Shown one piece after another: positions 57,997 to 64,000 of a DNA stretch of 64,000 bases (position 1 is the stretch's first letter; every line of letters starts with the position of its first letter). The notes under the pieces were generated by a model, which saw only the letters and a program-made list of their open reading frames with translations, was not told the DNA's origin and ran no database searches. The stretch is taken from assembly GCA_002150815.3 (NCBI GenBank), contig NDFF03000135.1:1-64000 (forward strand), written 5' to 3'. Both the position numbers and the translations under genes were made by a program. Origin of the DNA: Grammothele lineata (Eukaryota; Basidiomycota; Agaricomycetes; Polyporales; Polyporaceae).

Positions 57997-59851
57997 ATGT
58001 CTGCTGCGCCTACGCGACACATTCCTCACACCAATGTACCCCCGACAGATCTCAAGTCCGTCCGCAACCGCATACACGAAGCCCTCGTCGAAAATGTCCT
58101 TCGCGTGCACAGGCACCCCTCGTCTAGCCCCAAAGTTTACACGGGAAGCGCAGGTATGTCGGGACATTACGTACCATATCTGCTAGAGTTGCTCATCATC
58201 TTTGCAGGAGAGATCATAATGGACATGCGCGTATTCGGCGCACTGCCCTCCAAACCCTTCCCCACAACGCCTACTTCTTCCCTCATTGCCGAACCCTTCC
58301 ACGAACCCCATCGCGGGAGCAGGATCGGCTTCCTCGAAACCGGCGTCGGCCCAGCCACGCTCATCCTCGTCCGCCAGCTTCGATTACGTCAGAACCCCGA
58401 CTCCATTGCCCACAAACACGCACGCCGCGGAAAGCTCGATGGCGAGGTACTCGAGGAGATCGAACTCGCAGAGACGTGGCGAAGCGCCATGGATCTCCTC
58501 ATAGCGGCGCAAGATCTGGTCACGTCGGAGGGGCTGAGTGACGACGGATGCGAAGTCCTCTACGGCCGAGCGGGCTTCCTATATGCGCTCCTTCTTCTCC
58601 GCTCGGAGCTGCTCGTCACCTTGAATGACCTCGCGTCCGCCAGCAAGCCCAAGGACAAGGTTGTCCGCGACGTCGAACAGCTTTGTTCAGACGACGCTAT
58701 TAAAGCAGTCGTCGATGACATCATCAAACGTGGAGAAGTCGGTGCGGACATGTATCGCGACGAGCTCGAGGAGAGCGAACGAGAAACCGCTCCTGCGCTC
58801 ATGTGGAGATGGCACGACTCGCGTTACCTGGGAGCGGCCCACGGTGTCGGTGCGTTCGCCTCCTTGTTGTCCTCCATATCCCCTCCTCAAATTTGTTGCT
58901 GCAGCGGGAATCCTCCACATGCTCTTGCACGCACCCGCCGCCCTCACCAAACCTCACTGGCCCCAGATCCTCTCCACCATCGAATGGCTCCTCACCATCC
59001 AAGACCCGCTCGGCAACTGGCCCTCCAAAGCCAGCCGGCACATGCCGACCATCCCAGGCGGCGCCGCCACCCACGACGAAACAAAACACCTCGCCGTCGA
59101 CGAGGACCCCTCCTCCGCCTCCGCCCTCGTCCACTGGTGCCACGGCGCCCCAGGCCACCTCATGCTCCTCGCCGCGCTCCTCCGACGCGCCGCCGTCTCC
59201 CCCAGCACGCACGCCCTCCCCCCAGCCTTGCACGCCTCCGCGCTCGCGGCCGCCGCGCGCGCGGGGGAGCTCGTGTACACGCACGGCCTGCTCCGGAAGG
59301 GCGTCGGTCTCTGCCACGGCGTCGCCGGGTCCGTCTTTGCGCTGCTCGCTGCCTCCTCCGCGCTCGACCCGCACCCGTCCCCTCCTCCCTCGCCCCCCGC
59401 TTCTGCTGCGCCGGCGAAACGCACGTTCTCCCTGCACGCGCACCACTCCCTCCACCTCCACCGCTCCTCCTCTTCCTCCGGCTCTACCCCCACCGCCTCC
59501 TCCTCTCCCTCAAACACCCCCCAGGCAGGCTACTGGCTCCAACGCGCCGCGCACCTCGCCTCGCTCGCCACCTCCGTGCGCGCGCTCACTCAGAGCGGGG
59601 AGATGCGCGCCCCGGACCACCCGTACAGTCTGTACGAGGGGCTGGCGGGGATGTGCTGTGCGTGGGCGGAGGTGTATACGCGCTTGGGGGGGAGGGATAA
59701 GGAGGGGGTGCATGCGGGTGGGAATGGGAATGGGGGCGGGAGCGGGAATGGAGTAGGAAATGGGAACGGGGTGGGGAATGGGAGCGGGCACGGGCACGGG
59801 ACGAGGGCTTGGGGGATGCCGGCGTATGACGATTTGTTCATGCTCGAGTAA
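57997..59851 (+). CDS. LanC-like (LANCL) family protein
   Basis: Eukaryotic relative of lanthionine cyclases; mammalian LANCL proteins add glutathione to dehydroamino acids in damaged or phosphate-eliminated proteins. Exons 57997-58153, 58208-58849 and 58905-59851 agree in phase and give 581 residues. The double-ring alpha-barrel repeats include FLETGVGPATLILVRQL, EVLYGRAGFLYALLLLR and SRYLGAAHGVAGILHMLLH. The zinc site is intact: Cys345 in VHWCHGAPGHLML and Cys403-His404 in GVGLCHGVAGSVFAL. The family GxxG-type repeat YSLYEGLAGMCCAWAEVY comes near the end. Additions are a Ser/Pro/His-rich insert after the CH motif and a low-complexity Gly/Asn tract (GNGNGGGSGNGVGNG) before the last 15 residues. 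No toxin or precursor peptide gene is next to it. Confidence 0.92.
59713..59800 (+). repeat. Gly/Asn-coding low-complexity tract
   Basis: G-rich imperfect hexamer repeat (units like GGGAATGGG and GGGCACGGG) inside the last exon of the LanC-like gene. It encodes a Gly/Asn/His-rich linker, and such tracts usually vary in length between strains. Confidence 0.7.
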
Positions 59852-60153
59852 GTGGTTGCGGAGCGACTGCGTTGCAGTCGGTCGGTGTACGAGTAGTTCG
59901 CGTGGGTGTAATCCGCTGTTGTTCTTCCGTTCATGTAGACTGTTGACTTACCTCCCGCATGTAGCATACAAGTATCTGTCTTATTCAGGATGTACCATCA
60001 GTGATAGCAAACTACAACGGTCGCTTGCTCAAATAGTAATAGCGGGCTTGGACGCGCCCGGAAGCGTCAGGTCACAACATCAAGGTCGGGACATTGTCCG
60101 AGGTACATAAGAACAGTTCATAGTTCGTGTCGAAACAGCTTATCCACCGCCGC
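59852..60153. other. Convergent intergenic region
   Basis: 302 bases between the stops of the LanC-like gene (+) and sedolisin (-). Nothing else seen. Confidence 0.5.
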
Positions 60154-62402
60154 CTACAACCCAATGAGCTTGAGCATCTTCTCAAAGTCGGGCGTGCCCA
60201 GACCCGTAACCTGCAACCCCGCGTCAGTCAGATTCAGAGGTAAACCCTCTCGACAACGCGAATCACGACACGTACCGGGTCCCACCCCTCCACCGCCTCG
60301 AACCCCACCTCCTCCCCCCCACACTCAGTGGAACTATTCCCCCCCACCACATCATTCAGCCCCTCCCTCCCCCCCGCATACAACCACGGGTTCAGAAACC
60401 CCATGGGCGGCTTCCCCGCCTGCGCGAGCCGATCGTTCAGCAGCGCGACGACGCCCGCGAAGGTCGGGCTCGCCGCGCTCGTGCCGTACACGCTCCCCAC
60501 GGACGAGACGATGACGCGGAAGTCGTCCGCTTTGGCGGAGACGTCGGGGAAGCCGCGGCCGGAGGCGTTGAATTTGCCCTTGTTCGCCGAGGCGGAGGGA
60601 GAGGAGAGGTAGGAGGAGAGGGAGGGGAGCTGGTACGGGGGGGCGGGGTAGTAGTTCGAGAAGCCGCCGGAGGAGCCGGTCCAGGCTTGTTCGGGGGCGA
60701 AGCTTTGGGTGCCCCCGACGGAGGTCACGCTGTGCGTGCGTGCGTAGTACGCGTGAGTATAGAGACGATACGGTGCAGGAGAGGAACAGAGGAGGAGAGT
60801 GAGAGTGGGGGAAGGACGTACTAAGGGCAGTTGGAGGGGAACGTGGGCGCGAAGGCGGTCGAGTTGTCGGTCGTGTCCGCGCACCCGACGCCGCTGTCGC
60901 CCGAGGCGAAGAGGATAGACACGCCGCGCGCGCCGAGCTGGGCGTACGCCTTGCACAGCTTGCTGTAATCCCAGTCCGCGTCAGCATGCCATCACTGCTC
61001 AGCACTCACCCCAGGAACGGGGCTACATAGCAAGAGGAAGGAGAAAAAGAGACGCACTCAGTCAACGCAAAAGAAATGCTCGCCTCCGCGAAGCCGTAGC
61101 TCGTCGTGAGCACCTGCGGGGGCGCCTCGAGGCCGAGGAGGTAGTTGACCTCGTCGAGGTAGCCGTCGAGGTCGCCGTCCTGGGTCTTGAACCCGACCAT
61201 GACGTACTCGACGGGCACGTCCGTCGCGAGCCCGACGGTGTACTGGATGTCGAGCTCCTGCGTGGGTACGGCGTTAGCGTGCGTGCGTGCATGAGGGGAG
61301 GGTATGTGAGGGGAACACGTACCCCTTCGGAGACGGAGGGCGCATCTTGGTCGTTGTTCCCGCCATCGAGGAGCGTGACGGAGAAGTTGGTGGCAGGGTC
61401 CATGTCCGGGCGGTACATCTTCAAAAAGTCCTGTTCGCGCGACGCCCATCAACAAAGTCGTCTCTTCCATACCAAACGTTCAACGTTCAACACCAACCTC
61501 GAGGAACGCATAGTGCGCATTATTCCCAAAATGGCCCGTGACGGCCATCGTGTTGTTCTTGATCTGCGCGGGCGTCGTCGGGATGTTATAGAGCTCCTGG
61601 AGGCACACGGGGGTCGTGCCGTTCGCGCAGTTCGAGTTGGACGTCGACGCGCGCGGCGCGCGGACGGGTTCGTGGAACGCGCGCTTGGACATCAGGCCGA
61701 TCGTTTTGACCGGGTCGGGGAAGCTGATCGCGGCGCGTTGAGGAATTAGAACTAGAACGCTCGCGCAGGTAAATAGGCGAACTTACACAGTCGTGGGGTG
61801 AATAAGGTCGACATGGCCCTGAAGGGCCGCAGGAATAGAGTAAGCGAGGGTGCGTATAGTCTGGACGCCGGAGCCGGAGTGGGAGAAGGTGGAGAAGTCG
61901 GCGTCGAGGAGGGCGTTGGCCTGGCTGACGTTGAGGTCGAGCTGGAGCCAGTCGCCGGGGGCGGTGAGGTTCTTGGCGGTGAGGCCATGCTCCTGCAGCC
62001 AGGCGTTGACGGTGGAGACGGCGTCTGCACTCGGGGTGCTGAGCTGGTCGGCCTGTTGCAAGAATGACACGGTAAACGGGGTAAGCGGTGCTCGAACTTG
62101 GAGAGAGCCGAAGAAGAGAGACGCACGTCTGCCTTGGAGAGGTACTGGCGGTACTTGTCGCTGGACGGGTCGCTCACGGACTGGAGGGTATCGACGACGG
62201 CGTCGGGGTTAGCATGCGCGAGAGCGATGCGGAGGCTGAGAGGCGTGTCGGACGGAGCGGGGCCGTCGAGGGCGAAACCGAGAGGGAGGTCACGTGCTTC
62301 ATGAACGCGGAGGTCGCGAGAGAGCTTGGAGGAGGCAAAGGGAGAGGCGGCAGCGAGCGTGCAAAGGAGCGGCAGTGCGAGGAGGCGGGCAGAGAGGGCC
62401 AT
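60154..62402 (-). CDS. Sedolisin (S53, tripeptidyl-peptidase-like) secreted protease
   Basis: Acid serine-carboxyl peptidase that releases peptides from proteins outside the cell. The start [20 protein letters not shown] (62402) is a signal peptide. The prodomain follows ([37 protein letters not shown]). The mature part shows the catalytic Glu and Asp in [19 protein letters not shown], the Asp of [13 protein letters not shown], and the nucleophile Ser in [19 protein letters not shown]. The calcium site is at the C-terminus ([18 protein letters not shown], ending IGL). Several exons of 50-60-base introns; the last joins at about 60,210 to give VTGLGTPDF. It fits the peptide importer (OPT) in the same window, but they are 40 kb apart, so no functional cluster is claimed. 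Confidence 0.94.
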
Positions 62403-63195
62403 GGCGGAGGCCGGGTCGTCAAGAGAGAGGGAGAGAACGGAGGCGTAAGGAGGCAGCGGAGACGACGCGTCTTTGAAGACGAGGCCGGGCCCAAGGCGGC
62501 AATGAACGAGCTTCGCGCGCGCTGGTCCGCCGCTTCCCTCGCTTCGTGTGGAGCATCATCCACGCGAGCACTCCCAGTCTGCGATCCCCATCCACGCCAC
62601 CTTGCCCGACTTGTCCTCCGACGCCCATGAGTTCTGTGTTTCGGGCTCTCTGCTGTCCTTGACTTCCAGTCTCAGCTGGGGCCGCCCACCATCAGCCATC
62701 ATCGTATCACCCTCCCTTCCAGTAGCCGCACGTAACCTGACATCTCTATCAGCGCATACAACAGCCTTCAGAGGGAAGAATACTCGCCACAGTGTTACAC
62801 CCGTGCATCATGTTTGTCCTGCTTGATGATGTCAAGAACAAGATGCGAAGCGCTCAACGCCTCAACTTTCTTTTCCTTTTACCACTATGCGCCCCTCGCC
62901 AATCATCGCATATATCCCTCTTTCCCGGTTGCTCGTTCAAACAGGTCTACGCCATATCTGCCGTCCCTCGTCTACGACAAACGAATATACTTGCCGACCT
63001 CAATGCCTTGCCTCTCTTTCGAATGCAAAAGCTGCCTACCGTGCTTGTTCTCCCTAGACGCATATAAATGTAGCCGACATGCTTTCGTCAAAGTTCCGCT
63101 CTACCCAAGTGTCTTCTATCTATCGCGCGAGCGATGCTTAGTGTATTTGCAAACTAATCTCGACACATATCCTGGAGCACATACCCTGTCCCACA
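62403..63195. other. Divergent promoter, sedolisin and F-box gene
   Basis: About 790 bases, with plus-strand frames of up to 151 codons (62814-63269) that lack family similarity and overlap the F-box start. No supported gene. Confidence 0.5.
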
Positions 63196-64000
63196 ATGAG
63201 GTACGTTGTCGCCGTTACAAGGTTACCTACTATTACTTAACTGACGTGTTCTTAGTATATGCAATGTAACACCACGAAATGACCGCCTTCCCAATGACGT
63301 TCTACGCGAAATATTCCTCATAGTCCGCGACACCGCAACGCGCCAGCTCGACTGGACACGCCTCATCGCCGTCTGTCGCTCCTGGCGCGACGTCGCTATG
63401 AGCACTCCACGCCTCTGGAACAAGCTCAACGTCGGTCGACACCTCGAACTCCTTCTCACCCTCCTTCCCTTTTCCAGCCCGGTCCCCATCCAGGAACTCG
63501 CGCTCGACGTGACTGACCCGTGCCACGACTGGCGCGCGGCCGCTGACGCTCTCGCTATACATGGGGCTAGAGTCACCAAGCTCGTCATCTGGCTCAACTG
63601 CGGCTCGACGGACGCTACGGCCGCGCTCTTGCGCCTGCACTACCCTCGTCTACGCCGAATTGCACTCCGAGCGTTGAGGAGGCCGACCGATCTACCCTGC
63701 ATCGTCTCCGTCCCTACTTACAACCTGAGGACCCGCCTCGAGCGCGTCTCCGCCGACTCGGTCGTTCTCGATCTGACGGATCCCTACGGCGACCCTCTCT
63801 GGAGCGTTTCCAAACTGTGCGTGAGCGGCAACGCCAATGGAATTCGCTGTGCCGACGGCGGCCATCGCCTCTGGACCGCGCTCAAGAACACCTGCTCGCT
63901 CACGACCTTGGTCCTGGACTGCGCCATCCCCCCGGACTCGGTCTGGCCCGAGGTCCACTCACTACTCTCTATCCCCGCGCTCCAGTTCCTGTACGTCCGG
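63196..64000 (+). CDS. F-box protein, 5' part only
   Basis: N-terminal part of an F-box protein of the expanded basidiomycete type; such proteins link substrates to SCF ubiquitin ligases. The first coding exon is 63196-63200 (ATGAG), followed by a 55-base intron and an open exon from 63256 through the window end. The F-box reads DRLPNDVLREIFLIVRDTAT and continues LIAVCRSWRDVAMSTPRLW, then NKLNVGRHLE. Leucine-rich-like segments follow (TKLVIWLNCG, TTLVLDCAIP, IPALQFLYVR). The gene continues past 64,000. There is no stop in frame within the 745 bases read. Confidence 0.85.

Noticed and set aside
62088..62630. 180-codon plus-strand frame
   Set aside because: Antisense to the sedolisin signal peptide and prodomain exon; Glu/Gly/Arg-rich shadow.

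Overview
The window is nuclear DNA of a filamentous basidiomycete, most probably a wood-associated Agaricomycete. Genes are split by many introns of about 50-70 bases with GT-AG ends, coding DNA is GC-rich, both strands are densely used, and several proteins are typical of mushrooms: a glyoxal oxidase, a sphingolipid C9-methyltransferase, an OPT oligopeptide transporter, sedolisin, RTA1-like exporters, a HET-domain protein and an F-box protein. The species cannot be named from the sequence.

Layout. 1-2,185 is AT-rich, CpG-poor DNA without a recognisable gene. UTP22 (-) runs 2,186-6,410 and its last three exons lie inside the AT-rich domain. Two tandem RTA1-like genes (+) follow (7,770-9,285 and 9,990-11,450). 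Next come an E2 ubiquitin-conjugating enzyme with a long tail (-), a protein with a GTPBP1/2-type N-terminal domain (+), an OPT transporter (+), YIF1 (-), a sphingolipid C9-methyltransferase (+), a small acidic unknown protein (-) and UTP7 (-). 28-48 kb holds an unknown fungal protein (+), USB1 (+), DNA2 (-), the GATOR2/SEACAT subunit WDR59/Mtc5 (-), IES6 (+), PUF6 (+), a second unknown protein related to the first (+) and an alpha/beta hydrolase (-). 48-64 kb is more accessory: membrane-anchored glyoxal oxidase (-), 3.6 kb without a convincing gene, a HET-domain protein (+), a LanC-like protein (+), a sedolisin protease (-) and the start of an F-box gene (+) cut by the window end.

How the genes relate. 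Most are independent housekeeping genes. UTP22, UTP7 and PUF6 all serve ribosome biogenesis, and USB1 acts on U6 snRNA. IES6 and DNA2 serve chromatin and DNA replication, YIF1 serves ER-Golgi traffic, and WDR59 serves TORC1 nutrient signalling. OPT, sedolisin and glyoxal oxidase fit extracellular peptide and lignocellulose use. I see no operon or secondary-metabolite cluster.

The most notable observations are: (i) a base-composition break inside one conserved gene (UTP22); (ii) an E2 enzyme whose tail carries SUMO-interaction-like motifs and whose mRNA includes a 12-base exon; (iii) an IES6 start codon interrupted by an intron (AT|G), and an F-box gene with a 5-base first coding exon; (iv) a HET domain with a large, partly duplicated insertion; (v) a pair of related unknown genes. 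Exon joins were worked out by eye from splice signals, reading phase and family similarity; no transcript data were available.
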